Shown: positions 9,044-17,359, numbered from the stretch's first letter. The stretch is 34,676 nucleotides of DNA from JBKGYG01 sp046546235 (GCA_046546235.1 JBKGYG010000011.1:1-34676), one strand, 5' to 3'. Translations and numbers: made by a program. Notes: a model not told the origin generated them from the letters alone.

Positions 9044-9082
9044 TGTTAAGCATATATAATCCCATTGTTAAGTCTGTGTAAA
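9044..9082 (-). promoter_or_regulatory. PhoP-binding Pho box upstream of pstS
   Basis: Read on the minus strand: TTTACA (9077-9082), 5 nt, TTAACA (9066-9071), 5 nt, ATTATA (9055-9060), 5 nt, TTAACA (9044-9049). Four hexamers recur at exact 11-bp spacing; two are perfect TTAACA, one has a single change, and one is degenerate. This matches the Bacillus PhoP consensus TT(A/T/C)ACA repeated on one face of the helix. The array ends about 70 nt before the pstS ATG, and GATAAA a few bases further downstream could serve as the -10 element. Confidence 0.85.
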
Positions 9083-9163
9083 ATGAGAAGAAAAATGATT
9101 AAACACTCGTTTTTTAGGGAATAATTTATTTTTTTACTTATGAGACATTAAATCATTGTAACG

Positions 9164-9186
9164 ATAAAAGATGCCCAATGGGCACC
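9164..9186 (-). terminator. Rho-independent terminator downstream of guaB
   Basis: Minus-strand GGTGCCC-ATT-GGGCATC forms a 7-bp stem with one G-U pair and a 3-nt loop (9170-9186), followed by TTTTAT. It lies about 85 nt after the guaB stop, beyond a tandem repeat, and separates guaB from the pstS promoter region. Confidence 0.6.
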
Positions 9187-9198
9187 CCTATATATGAT

Positions 9199-9274
9199 AT
9201 CTTATATTTTATTATTAACTATCTTATATTTTATTATTAACTATTATTAACTATTTTTTATTTTATTATTAACT
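9199..9274. repeat. 22-bp tandem repeat overlapping the guaB stop codon
   Basis: Two identical 22-bp units (9199-9220 and 9221-9242), a 10-bp partial unit (9243-9252) and a diverged 22-bp unit (9253-9274). All end in TTTTATTATTAACT or its truncation ATTATTAACT. The last unit contains the guaB TAA, so the array looks like repeated duplication of the guaB 3' end. Each unit carries an in-frame-style TTAATAATAA stop cluster on the minus strand. Confidence 0.9.
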
Positions 9275-10720
9275 AACACTATAATTAGGTGCTTCTTTAG
9301 TAATGTGAATATCATGCGGATGACTTTCTTTCAGAGAAGCATTTGTTATCTTAACAAACTTTCCATTAGCTTTTAAATCTTCTATTGTTGCAGCTCCTGA
9401 ATAACCCATACCTGATTTTAATCCACCAATAATTTGAAAAACTGTATCTTCAAGGTTCCCTTTATATGGAACCCTTCCTTCAACACCTTCTGGAACAAGT
9501 TTCTTAGCATCTTCTTGAAAATACCGGTCTTTACTACCCTTTTCCATAGCACCAACAGAACCCATTCCTCTATATACTTTAAATTTTCTTCCTTGATAAA
9601 GTTCAGTTTCTCCTGGACTTTCTTCACATCCTGCAAATATACTCCCCATCATACATACATTAGCACCTGCAACTATAGCTTTTACAACATCTCCTGAAAA
9701 TTTTATACCTCCATCAGCTATAATGGGAATACCATATGAACTTGCAGCCTCGAAACAGTCCATAACAGCAGTTATTTGTGGCACCCCTACTCCTGCTACT
9801 ACACGAGTAGTACATATTGAACCAGGTCCAATACCTACCTTTACTGCATCAGCCCCTGCTTCAATAAGTGCTTTGGTTGCTTCTCCAGTTGCTACATTCC
9901 CTGCAATAACCTGCAACTCTGGATATTTATTTTTAATAAGTCTTACGTTATCAATAACACCTTTAGAATGTCCATGAGCTGTATCTATTACAATAACATC
10001 AACTTTATTTTTAGATAATGCATCAATTCGTTCCATAGTATCTTTTGTAATTCCTACTGCTGCACCTACAAGTAACCTTCCTTGTTCATCTTTTGCAGCT
10101 TGGGGATATCTTATTCTTTTTTCAATATCTTTAATTGTTATTAACCCTTTTAAATTACTGTCTTCATCAACAATAGGTAGTTTTTCTATCCTGTGTTTAC
10201 CCATTATTTCTTTTGCTTCATCTAATGTTGTACCTTCAGCTGCTGTTATAAGGTTTTCAGATGTCATTACTTCTTTTATTTTTTTATCATAATCTGTTTC
10301 AAATCGCAAATCCCTATTAGTAAGTATCCCAACTAATTTTTTACCTACAGTAATAGGAACCCCAGATATCCTGTATTTCGCCATCAGTTCATTAGCTTCA
10401 TACAAATTATGATCTGGTGATAAATAAAATGGATCTGTAATAACTCCACTCTCTGATCTTTTTACTTTATCTACTTCATCAGCTTGCTTTTCAATGGACA
10501 TATTTTTATGTATTATCCCAATGCCTCCTTGTCTAGCCATAGCTATCGCCATTCTTGATTCAGTTACTGTATCCATCCCTGCACTTAATAATGGTATATT
10601 TAACTTGATTTTTTTTGTAAGATAAGTTGATAAATTAACTTGATTTGGTAAAACCTTTGAATATGCTGGTACCAAAAGCACATCATCAAAAGTTATACCT
10701 TCTTTTATAATTTTGTCCAC
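9269..10720 (-). CDS. guaB: IMP dehydrogenase
   Basis: Oxidises IMP to XMP with NAD+, the committed step of GMP synthesis; GuaA then converts XMP to GMP. 483 residues: a TIM-barrel catalytic domain interrupted by two CBS modules at about 94-150 and 152-208. The active-site loop GIGPGSICTTR gives nucleophile Cys303, and DTAHGHS binds the nucleotide. The mobile flap and C-terminal segment are present. The start is GTG (10718-10720), preceded by GTGAGG at 7 nt; no ATG is available nearby. A near-consensus promoter lies just upstream. Guanine nucleotide or purine control is not visible in the short leader. Confidence 0.97.
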   Translation of the reverse strand: MDKIIKEGITFDDVLLVPAYSKVLPNQVNLSTYLTKKIKLNIPLLSAGMDTVTESRMAIAMARQGGIGIIHKNMSIEKQADEVDKVKRSESGVITDPFYLSPDHNLYEANELMAKYRISGVPITVGKKLVGILTNRDLRFETDYDKKIKEVMTSENLITAAEGTTLDEAKEIMGKHRIEKLPIVDEDSNLKGLITIKDIEKRIRYPQAAKDEQGRLLVGAAVGITKDTMERIDALSKNKVDVIVIDTAHGHSKGVIDNVRLIKNKYPELQVIAGNVATGEATKALIEAGADAVKVGIGPGSICTTRVVAGVGVPQITAVMDCFEAASSYGIPIIADGGIKFSGDVVKAIVAGANVCMMGSIFAGCEESPGETELYQGRKFKVYRGMGSVGAMEKGSKDRYFQEDAKKLVPEGVEGRVPYKGNLEDTVFQIIGGLKSGMGYSGAATIEDLKANGKFVKITNASLKESHPHDIHITKEAPNYSVS

Positions 10721-10755
10721 TATAAAACCTCACTTTCTAAAGGAATATTTAAAGA

Positions 10756-10784
10756 AGTGTAGCAAATAATAACTTCTTTGTCAA
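10756..10784 (-). promoter_or_regulatory. Sigma-A promoter of guaB
   Basis: A consensus -35 TTGACA (10779-10784) and TACACT (10756-10761) are separated by exactly 17 nt. The transcript would start about 30 nt before the GTG codon, leaving little room for leader regulation. Confidence 0.75.
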
Positions 10785-10812
10785 TCGCCAGTTGCTTATA
10801 TGCTTATAATAT

Positions 10813-11325
10813 TTAATTAACCTTTTGTTTTAGATGTACATTTCTAGGAGCATACGATTTGATAGCTTCTAATATTTTGTTGTTTGGTTCAAATAATATT
10901 TTTATTTTATTTTTATTTCTTGATATCATAATCACATATGTTTTTTCAGTAATTTCTCCACTTGAACAATCATATTTTTTAGAGTATGAGTTAAACTCTG
11001 ATTTATGTTCACTCGAAAGTGCTGGCGCCATTATTATTATGCTCTTTGCATCAATACTAGTAACTTTTTTTCTCTTGCGTTTATTCAAGACCTTGTCAAA
11101 ATCTAATTCGCCTGATGTAAATATATATTCATATTCTACATTTTGATTTGTAAAGAAATAATAAGCTAACCAAGCAACTATAATAGTGCCCACTATATTA
11201 ATAAATGGAAATGGTAATACCAAAAGTATTAAAACAAAAGCAAGCGTTAAAATTAAAGCTTTTGTTGCCATTACTTTTATTGTTTGTTTTCTTTTTACTA
11301 TCTGTTCTAAAAAAATATCACCCAT
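10813..11325 (-). CDS. Small membrane protein of unknown function, DUF6106-like
   Basis: 170 residues. Two hydrophobic helices at about 20-39 and 42-58 form a hairpin, so both termini are probably cytoplasmic. The C-terminal two-thirds is soluble, with a basic stretch KRKRKK and alternating strands (YVIMISRNKNKIKILFEPNN). It resembles from memory the DUF6106 family of Lachnospiraceae and relatives, where it is likewise uncharacterised; I hold that assignment loosely. An AGGAGG-type site precedes the ATG, and the gene stands alone between guaB and nfnB. No catalytic motif is visible and I assign no function. Confidence 0.8.
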   Translation of the reverse strand: MGDIFLEQIVKRKQTIKVMATKALILTLAFVLILLVLPFPFINIVGTIIVAWLAYYFFTNQNVEYEYIFTSGELDFDKVLNKRKRKKVTSIDAKSIIIMAPALSSEHKSEFNSYSKKYDCSSGEITEKTYVIMISRNKNKIKILFEPNNKILEAIKSYAPRNVHLKQKVN

Positions 11326-11454
11326 AAATTGAAATCCTCCTTTTAAAGTCTATAACTATAATAATATAAAACTATAAATAAGTAAAGTTATGAATTCAAG
11401 GGGTTTTAACTAAATAATCAGATTATGTATTCTTCAAATTATAAATATGCTTTA

Positions 11455-11484
11455 GAAAAGCCCAAGGTATCCCTTAGGCTTTTC
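11455..11484 (-). terminator. Hairpin terminator downstream of nfnB
   Basis: GAAAAGCC pairs with GGCTTTTC, with a further 4-bp AAGG/CCTT helix inside, one mismatch between, and a TATC loop. The U-rich strand forms the stem's own 3' side, as in many clostridial terminators. It lies about 16 nt after the nfnB stop. The upstream interval 11326-11454 holds only the ribosome site of the preceding gene and featureless AT-rich DNA. Confidence 0.65.
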
Positions 11485-11500
11485 ATTGAAAGACAAAATT

Positions 11501-12892
11501 CTATTCATCATTAAATTTTTTATGGATTGCTTCTGCAGCAGTTTTGCCTGCCCCCATTGCTAAAATAACTGTTGCCGCTCCAGTTACAATATCTCCACCA
11601 GCATAAACGTTCTCTTTGCTTGTTTCCATTGTTTCTTCTTTTACTATAATTCCTCCCCAGTCTTTTACATCTAATCCTGGAGTAGTTTGTCTAATTAATG
11701 GATTTGGACTTTGCCCAATGGCTATAACAACTGTGTCTAATTCTAGAATAAATTCAGAATCTTTTATAGCTATAGGTCTTCTTCTTCCTGATTCATCAGG
11801 TTCTCCTAGTTCCATCTTTATACATTCCATACCTGTAACCCAACCATCTTCATTACCTAATATTCGCGTAGGATTATTTAGAAGCTTAAATATAACTCCT
11901 TCTTCTTTGGCATGATGGACTTCTTCCAATCTAGCAGGAAGTTCATCTTCACCTCTTCTGTATACAATATATACTTCTTCTGCTCCTAGTCTTAAAGAAG
12001 TTCTTGCAGCATCCATAGCAACATTTCCTCCACCTACTACAGCAACTCTTTTTCCGATTTTTACTGGAGTTGGATTATTAGGAAAATCATATCCTTTCAT
12101 TAAGTTAACACGAGATAAAAATTCATTAGCTGAATAAACACCGTTTAAGTTTTCTCCTTCTATATTCATAAACTTAGGTAAACCTGCTCCACTACCAACA
12201 AAAATAGCTTTATAACCTTCTTCTTTTAACTCTTCTACTGTAATAGATTTTCCAACAACAACATTTGTATTTATTTCAACACCCATATCTATAATATTCT
12301 GAATTTCTCTTTCTACTAATTCTTTTGGCAAACGAAACTCTGGTATTCCATACATAAGAACACCACCTAATTTATGAAGCGCTTCGAAGATAGTAACTTC
12401 ATATCCTCTCTTGGCAAGCTCACCAGCACAAGTCAATCCTGCTGGGCCACCACCAACCACAGCTACTTTCTTACCATTTTTATCTATACTTTTAACATTA
12501 TTTTCATTTTGAGCTATAACATAATCCCCTACAAAACGTTCTAATCTACCAATACCAACAGACTCTCCTTTTTTAGCCCTGACACAAACTTTTTCACATT
12601 GATTTTCTTGAGGGCAAACTCGACCACAAATTGATGGCAAAGCATTTTCACTTGTTATTATATTATAAGCTTCTTTAAAATTCTCTTGCTTTAAAGCTTT
12701 AATAAACTCTGGAATCGGAACATTTACTGGACATCCTGAAACACAAGGTTTGTGTTTGCACTGCAAACAACGTTCTGCTTCTTCTATTGCTTGTTCCTTA
12801 GTATAACCTAAAGCTACTTCATCAAAATTCTTACATCTATCCTTAGGATCTTGTTCCGGTATTTTTATTTTTTTGGGACTCATATTAGGCAT
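11501..12892 (-). CDS. nfnB: NfnB, large subunit of electron-bifurcating NADH-dependent ferredoxin:NADP+ oxidoreductase
   Basis: 463 residues, homologous to the glutamate synthase small subunit. An N-terminal ferredoxin-like domain offers eight cysteines for two [4Fe-4S] clusters: Cys42, 45, 50, 54 and Cys89, 93, 99, 103. An FAD-binding GGGPAG lies at 147-152, and a second Rossmann motif GGGNVAMDAARTS followed by VYRR suits NADPH binding. It starts inside the nfnA stop (TAATG), with GGAGG 7-8 nt before the ATG. Pairing with an NfnA-type subunit, and the absence of a glutamate synthase large subunit, argue for Nfn rather than GltD. Nfn couples NADH and reduced ferredoxin oxidation to NADPH formation. 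The sulfide dehydrogenase SudA is a close alternative that sequence reading cannot exclude. Confidence 0.88.
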   Translation of the reverse strand: MPNMSPKKIKIPEQDPKDRCKNFDEVALGYTKEQAIEEAERCLQCKHKPCVSGCPVNVPIPEFIKALKQENFKEAYNIITSENALPSICGRVCPQENQCEKVCVRAKKGESVGIGRLERFVGDYVIAQNENNVKSIDKNGKKVAVVGGGPAGLTCAGELAKRGYEVTIFEALHKLGGVLMYGIPEFRLPKELVEREIQNIIDMGVEINTNVVVGKSITVEELKEEGYKAIFVGSGAGLPKFMNIEGENLNGVYSANEFLSRVNLMKGYDFPNNPTPVKIGKRVAVVGGGNVAMDAARTSLRLGAEEVYIVYRRGEDELPARLEEVHHAKEEGVIFKLLNNPTRILGNEDGWVTGMECIKMELGEPDESGRRRPIAIKDSEFILELDTVVIAIGQSPNPLIRQTTPGLDVKDWGGIIVKEETMETSKENVYAGGDIVTGAATVILAMGAGKTAAEAIHKKFNDE

Positions 12893-13722
12893 TATTTCCC
12901 CTCCTTTAACCCAATTTTACAAATATGCTCTTCTTCTTGTTTGTATATATTCTGTCTACGGATACATTCATCAAAATCAACTAATAATCCATCAAAATCC
13001 GGACCATCAACACAAGCAAACTTAGTTTCTCCTCCAACAGTTACACGACATCCACCACACATTCCAGTACCATCAATCATAACTGGGTTAAGAGATACTC
13101 CTGTTGCTATTCCTAATGGTTTAGTTATACCTACCACTGCTCTCATCATCATTAGTGGTCCAATAGCAATAACTTCATCGTATTTTTCACCATTATCTAA
13201 AAGGTCAGTTAAAACATTAGTAACAAAGCCTTTTTTACCTTTAGAACCATCATCTGTGGCATAATATACATTATTACAAATTGCTTTAAATTCATCTTCT
13301 AATATTATGTATTCTTCTGATCTCCCGCCTAATATTACATCTACTTCTACACCTAATTCGTAAAGTTTTCTAATCTGTGGATATAAAGGCGCTGCTCCTA
13401 CTCCCCCACATATGCCTAGAACTCTTTTATGATCTTTTAATTCCGTTGCTTTTCCTAGTGGCCCAACAAAATCAACAATACTGTCTCCCGTTTTTTTTCT
13501 GCTTAATAATTGTGTAGTATATCCAATAACTTGATATATTATAGTAACAGTCTCTTCTTCTCTGTCATAATCTGCAATTGTAAGTGGAATACGTTCACCA
13601 TTTTCGTCAACTCTTAAGATAATAAATTGACCTGGTTCACATTTGCGAGCTACAAAGGGTGCCCTTACTTTCATCAATTCAACAACTTCATTAAGTTTTT
13701 TCTTTTCAACAATCTTATACAT
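12892..13722 (-). CDS. nfnA: NfnA, small FAD/[2Fe-2S] subunit of the Nfn transhydrogenase
   Basis: 276 residues from the ATG at 13722 (MYKIVEKK). Layout is ferredoxin-NADP reductase-like: an N-terminal FAD-binding barrel with RIPLTIADYD, an NAD-binding segment GICGGVGAAPLYPQ, and a C-terminal [2Fe-2S] site with Asp217, Cys222, Cys225 and Cys237 (MIDGTGMCGGC and FACVDGPDF). The aspartate ligand is a hallmark of NfnA/SudB proteins. The frame extends to a GTG at 13737, but that GTG is part of the ribosome site GTGAGG, so the shorter start is preferred. The stop shares its last A with the nfnB ATG. A TATAAT sequence lies in the gap upstream (13738-13870) with no clear -35. Confidence 0.88.
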   Translation of the reverse strand: MYKIVEKKKLNEVVELMKVRAPFVARKCEPGQFIILRVDENGERIPLTIADYDREEETVTIIYQVIGYTTQLLSRKKTGDSIVDFVGPLGKATELKDHKRVLGICGGVGAAPLYPQIRKLYELGVEVDVILGGRSEEYIILEDEFKAICNNVYYATDDGSKGKKGFVTNVLTDLLDNGEKYDEVIAIGPLMMMRAVVGITKPLGIATGVSLNPVMIDGTGMCGGCRVTVGGETKFACVDGPDFDGLLVDFDECIRRQNIYKQEEEHICKIGLKEGK

Positions 13723-13870
13723 ATTATTCAACCTCACTATAATTTATAAATACTAATAAATTTATATATGATGTTATTATACTATATTATTAGTAAAAAT
13801 TCATTCTTTAAAGCTTAAAATATCTGTTAATACCTTCCTGATAAAACAAAAAATAAAATGTTTTCTATAA

Positions 13871-13901
13871 AAAGAAAATCCTAGCATCTAGGATTTTCTT
13901 T
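13871..13901 (-). terminator. Strong rho-independent terminator of gdhA
   Basis: A perfect 14-bp stem, 13871-13884 with 13888-13901, has a 3-nt CAT loop. The 3' arm reads GATTTTCTTT on either strand, so it could work in both directions. It lies about 35 nt after the gdhA stop and isolates gdhA from the nfn operon. Confidence 0.85.
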
Positions 13902-13935
13902 AATAAGCTTTTATCCAAAGTTTATATAAGTTATA

Positions 13936-15282
13936 TTATACTACGCCTTGAGCAATCATTGCATCAGCAACTTTCAAGAATCCAGCAATGTTAGCACCAA
14001 TAACATAATTAATTTCATCACCATATTCTTTAGCAGTTACACTACAGCTTTTAAAGATATTCTTCATAATCTGTTGTAATTTTTCGTCAACTTCTTCAAA
14101 AGTCCATGAAATTCTACCGCTATTTTGGCTCATTTCTAATCCTGAAGTAGCAACCCCACCAGCATTTGCTGCTTTTGCTGGTCCAAATAATATTCTTTTT
14201 TCTAGGAAATAGTCAACAGCATCAGGAGTTGAAGGCATATTTGCACCTTCAGCAACAGCGATACATCCATTTGATACTAAAATTTTTGCTGCCTCTAAAT
14301 CTAATTCATTTTGTGTTGCACTTGGAAGTGCTATATCACAAGGAACATTCCAAATGTTTGTAGAACCTTCGTGATATTCTGCCTCTGGATGATACTTTAC
14401 ATATTCTTTTATTCTTTTTCTTTCAATTTCTTTAATTTGTTTTACTGTATCTAATTTAATTCCGTCTTTATCATAAATATATCCACTAGAGTCACTTAAT
14501 GCTACAACTTTAGCACCTAAATCATATGCTTTTTCAGTAGCATATATTGCAACATTACCTGACCCAGAAATAACAACCGTTTTTCCTTTAAAAGAATCTC
14601 CTTGAGCCTTTAACATTTCTTCTGTAAAATAACACAAACCATATCCAGTTGCTTCTTTACGAACCAAACTACCGCCATATGTTAATCCTTTACCTGTTAA
14701 AACCCCTGTTGATTCATTTCTGATTTTCTTATACATTCCATACATAAAACCAATTTCTCTTGCACCAACACCAATATCTCCTGCTGGAACATCAGTATCT
14801 GGTCCAATGTGTCTGTAAAGCTCTCTCATAAAGCTATGACAGAAATTCATAACTTCATTATCTGATTTGCCTTTTGGATCAAAGTCACTTCCACCTTTTC
14901 CCCCGCCCATTGGTAAGCCAGTCAATGAATTTTTAAATATTTGTTCAAATCCTAAAAATTTAATAATTCCTAAGTATACACTTGGATGAAATCTTAATCC
15001 ACCTTTATAAGGTCCGATAGCTCCATTAAATTGAACTCTAAATCCTCTGTTCACTTGAACTTTTCCTTTGTCGTCCACCCAAGGAACTCTAAACATAATA
15101 ACACGTTCTGGTTCAACAATTCTGTCTAACACACCTTTTGCAACCAATTCAGGGTTACGTTCTACTACAGGTTCCATACATTGCAGAACTTCTTTGACTG
15201 CTTGATGAAATTCTGTTTCTGCAGGATTCTTCTCTACAACTTTCTTCATCAAACCTTCTAAATACTCATTTTTAAAACTCAT
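13936..15282 (-). CDS. gdhA: NADP-type glutamate dehydrogenase
   Basis: Interconverts 2-oxoglutarate plus ammonia and glutamate. 448 residues from the ATG at 15282, nearly the length of the E. coli enzyme. The substrate site reads PMGGGKGGSDFDPKGKS with catalytic Lys129, and PYKGGLRFHP precedes it. The nucleotide fold has SGSGNVAIYATEKA followed by ALSDSSGY; the hexameric long-N-terminus form is typically NADP-preferring, which would fit the Nfn genes next door. The frame continues to a GTG at 15297, but that codon overlaps GGTGGAGG, the ribosome site of the chosen start. The gene is monocistronic: own promoter upstream, strong terminator downstream. Confidence 0.95.
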   Translation of the reverse strand: MSFKNEYLEGLMKKVVEKNPAETEFHQAVKEVLQCMEPVVERNPELVAKGVLDRIVEPERVIMFRVPWVDDKGKVQVNRGFRVQFNGAIGPYKGGLRFHPSVYLGIIKFLGFEQIFKNSLTGLPMGGGKGGSDFDPKGKSDNEVMNFCHSFMRELYRHIGPDTDVPAGDIGVGAREIGFMYGMYKKIRNESTGVLTGKGLTYGGSLVRKEATGYGLCYFTEEMLKAQGDSFKGKTVVISGSGNVAIYATEKAYDLGAKVVALSDSSGYIYDKDGIKLDTVKQIKEIERKRIKEYVKYHPEAEYHEGSTNIWNVPCDIALPSATQNELDLEAAKILVSNGCIAVAEGANMPSTPDAVDYFLEKRILFGPAKAANAGGVATSGLEMSQNSGRISWTFEEVDEKLQQIMKNIFKSCSVTAKEYGDEINYVIGANIAGFLKVADAMIAQGVV

Positions 15283-15353
15283 ATTTTCATCCTCCACCTA
15301 TATATTTTTTTATTATCTCTTAATAGAGACTTTATATCTTTTAACACTTTATT

Positions 15354-15383
15354 ATTATAAAGCAAAACACCCCTTTTTTGCAA
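15354..15383 (-). promoter_or_regulatory. Candidate sigma-A promoter of gdhA
   Basis: Perfect TATAAT (15354-15359) with TTGCAA (15378-15383) and an 18-nt spacer. The leader to the ATG is about 65 nt. A 5-bp inverted repeat, TCTCT/AGAGA, lies in the leader near 15316-15329 and could be a weak regulatory stem. Confidence 0.6.
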
Positions 15384-15543
15384 GTTTTTATTTGCAAAGT
15401 TTCAAAAAAAAGTTAACAAAATTAGTCAAAAATTATGTATAATATGACTATAGGATTATATTTACTATGTTATACTTTGATTTAAAATATTTGCAGCAAG
15501 AATAACTATATTATTTTCAACAAAATATTTAAGGGGTGGTTCA

Positions 15544-15659
15544 ATGAAATCCTAAAAGTTGGCAAAGGCGATATTAATATAGTTTTAACTGGGGGACTTC
15601 ATGCAAGAGAGCGATTAAATCCATATCTATTAATGGAGCTAATAAAATTAATAAAAAAT
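15544..15659 (+). pseudogene. Remnant of an M14-family zinc carboxypeptidase gene
   Basis: The only plus-strand coding trace in the window. From 15546 the frame reads EILKVGKGDINIVLTGG and then LHARERLNPYLLMELI. The HxxE pair in HARE is the first zinc-ligand motif of M14 carboxypeptidases, with the usual helix after it. An ATG at 15544 with AAGGGGTGG five bases before it is out of frame by one base and hits TAA after three codons; adding one G after the ATG restores a continuous frame. The similarity stops at the groEL terminator, losing about three-quarters or more of a normal gene. TATAAT at 15438-15443 could be a relic promoter. The assignment rests on a motif read by eye. Confidence 0.55.
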
Positions 15660-15686
15660 AGCCATATAGTATTAAACTATATGGCT
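15660..15686 (-). terminator. Rho-independent terminator of groEL
   Basis: A perfect 11-bp stem, AGCCATATAGT with its complement, and a 5-nt loop, followed on the minus strand by ATTTTTTATT. It sits 19 nt after the groEL stop and abuts the M14 remnant. Confidence 0.85.
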
Positions 15687-15705
15687 ACTATTATAAATTA
15701 CTTTA

Positions 15706-17337
15706 TTACATCATTCCCATACCTGGTGCTCCACCTGGTCCTGCTGGCATTGCTGGTTCGTCTTCTGGAATATCAGCAACTACAGATTCAGTTGTTAGTA
15801 ATGTTGAAGCAACTGATGTTGCATTTTGTAATGCACTTCTTGTTACTTTTGCTGGATCAATTATACCTTCTTGAACCATATCAACATATGTTTCTTTTAA
15901 TGCATCGAATCCAAAACCTTCTGTAGATTCCCTTACTTTATTAACTACTACAGAGCCTTCTAATCCTGCATTTACAACTATTTGACGAAGTGGTGATTCT
16001 AATGCCTTAAGAATAATCTTAGCACCAGTTTTTTCATCACCTTCTAATTCATCTAATAATTTTTCTATTTCTTTTGTTGCATGGATATATGCTGTTCCTC
16101 CTCCTGCAATTATACCTTCTTCAACTGCTGCACGAGTTGCTGCTAAAGCATCTTCCATACGTAGTTTCTTTTCTTTCATTTCTGTTTCAGTAGCTGCACC
16201 AACATTAATTACTGCTACACCACCTGAAAGTTTAGCGAGTCTTTCTTGTAATTTTTCTCTATCAAAATCAGAAGTAGTCTCTTCTATTTGAGTTTTAATT
16301 TGATTAATTCTTGCTTGTATATCTGCATTCTCTCCAGCACCGTTTACGATAATAGTGTTTTCTTTTTCAACTCTTACAGATTTTGCACGACCTAACATAT
16401 CCATAGTTGTTTCTTTTAAGTCTAATCCAACTTCTTCAGAAATAACTGTTCCACCTGTTAAGATAGCAATATCTTGTAACATAGCTTTTCTTCTATCACC
16501 AAAACCTGGTGCTTTAACTGCTACACAGTTAAATGTTCCTCTTAATTTATTAACTACTAATGTAGCTAAGGCTTCACCTTCAACATCTTCAGCTATAATT
16601 AATAATTTTGAGCCTGATTGAACGATTTGCTCAAGAACTGGAAGTACTTCTTGGATATTACTAATTTTCTTGTCAGTAATAAGTATATATGGATCGTCTA
16701 ATTCAGCTACCATTTTATCCATATCTGTTGCCATATATGGAGATAGATAACCACGATCGAATTGCATACCTTCTACTAAATCTAATTCAGTATCCATTGT
16801 TTTTGATTCTTCTATTGTTATAACACCATCATTAGATACTTTTTCCATTGCATCTGCAATTAACTTACCTACTTCATCATCCCCAGCAGAAATAGCTGCT
16901 ACTTTAGCAATTTGATCTTTACCATTAAGTATTGCACTCATTTCAGCAATAGATGCTACTGCTTTTTCTGTAGCTTTTCTCATACCTCTTCTTAAAATAA
17001 TAGGATTTGCACCTGCTGCAATATTTTTAATTCCTTCTTCAATCATTGATTGAGCAAGGACAGTAGCAGTTGTTGTACCATCTCCAGCTACATCATTTGT
17101 CTTTGTTGCAACCTCTTTAACTAATTGTGCTCCCATATTTTCAAATGGATCTTCTAACTCAATTTCTTTTGCAATTGTAACACCATCATTTGTAATAAGA
17201 GGGGTTCCAAATTTTTTATCTAATACAACATTTCTTCCTTTTGGTCCAAGTGTTACTCTAACTGTATTTGCTAATTGATCTACACCAGACTCTAAAACTG
17301 CTCTAGCTTCTGCACCAAACTTAATATCTTTAGCCAT
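15706..17337 (-). CDS. groEL: 60-kDa chaperonin GroEL
   Basis: ATP-dependent double-ring chaperonin. 543 residues, normal length. Starts MAKDIKFGAEAR and contains the ATP site GDGTTTATVLAQ (residues about 86-97) and the conserved segment PGFGDRRKAML. The tail is APGMGMM, close to the usual Gly-Met repeat. The ribosome site is AGGAGG nine bases before the ATG. It follows groES by 22 nt in one operon controlled by the CIRCE element. Confidence 0.99.
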   Translation of the reverse strand: MAKDIKFGAEARAVLESGVDQLANTVRVTLGPKGRNVVLDKKFGTPLITNDGVTIAKEIELEDPFENMGAQLVKEVATKTNDVAGDGTTTATVLAQSMIEEGIKNIAAGANPIILRRGMRKATEKAVASIAEMSAILNGKDQIAKVAAISAGDDEVGKLIADAMEKVSNDGVITIEESKTMDTELDLVEGMQFDRGYLSPYMATDMDKMVAELDDPYILITDKKISNIQEVLPVLEQIVQSGSKLLIIAEDVEGEALATLVVNKLRGTFNCVAVKAPGFGDRRKAMLQDIAILTGGTVISEEVGLDLKETTMDMLGRAKSVRVEKENTIIVNGAGENADIQARINQIKTQIEETTSDFDREKLQERLAKLSGGVAVINVGAATETEMKEKKLRMEDALAATRAAVEEGIIAGGGTAYIHATKEIEKLLDELEGDEKTGAKIILKALESPLRQIVVNAGLEGSVVVNKVRESTEGFGFDALKETYVDMVQEGIIDPAKVTRSALQNATSVASTLLTTESVVADIPEDEPAMPAGPGGAPGMGMM

Positions 17338-17359
17338 TAATAAATTCCTCCTTTTTTTA

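Noticed and set aside
9199..9274. Possible CRISPR-like array
   Set aside because: Units are directly abutting tandem repeats without spacers and include the guaB stop codon; no cas gene is present.
11501..12892. Glutamate synthase small subunit (gltD)
   Set aside because: No large glutamate synthase subunit is adjacent; the partner gene encodes an NfnA/SudB-type [2Fe-2S] flavoprotein, so Nfn is the better reading.
15633..15926. Plus-strand frame running from the M14 relic into groEL
   Set aside because: Only its first codons belong to the M14 remnant; the rest is antisense to the groEL terminator and 3' end and is Leu-rich noise.
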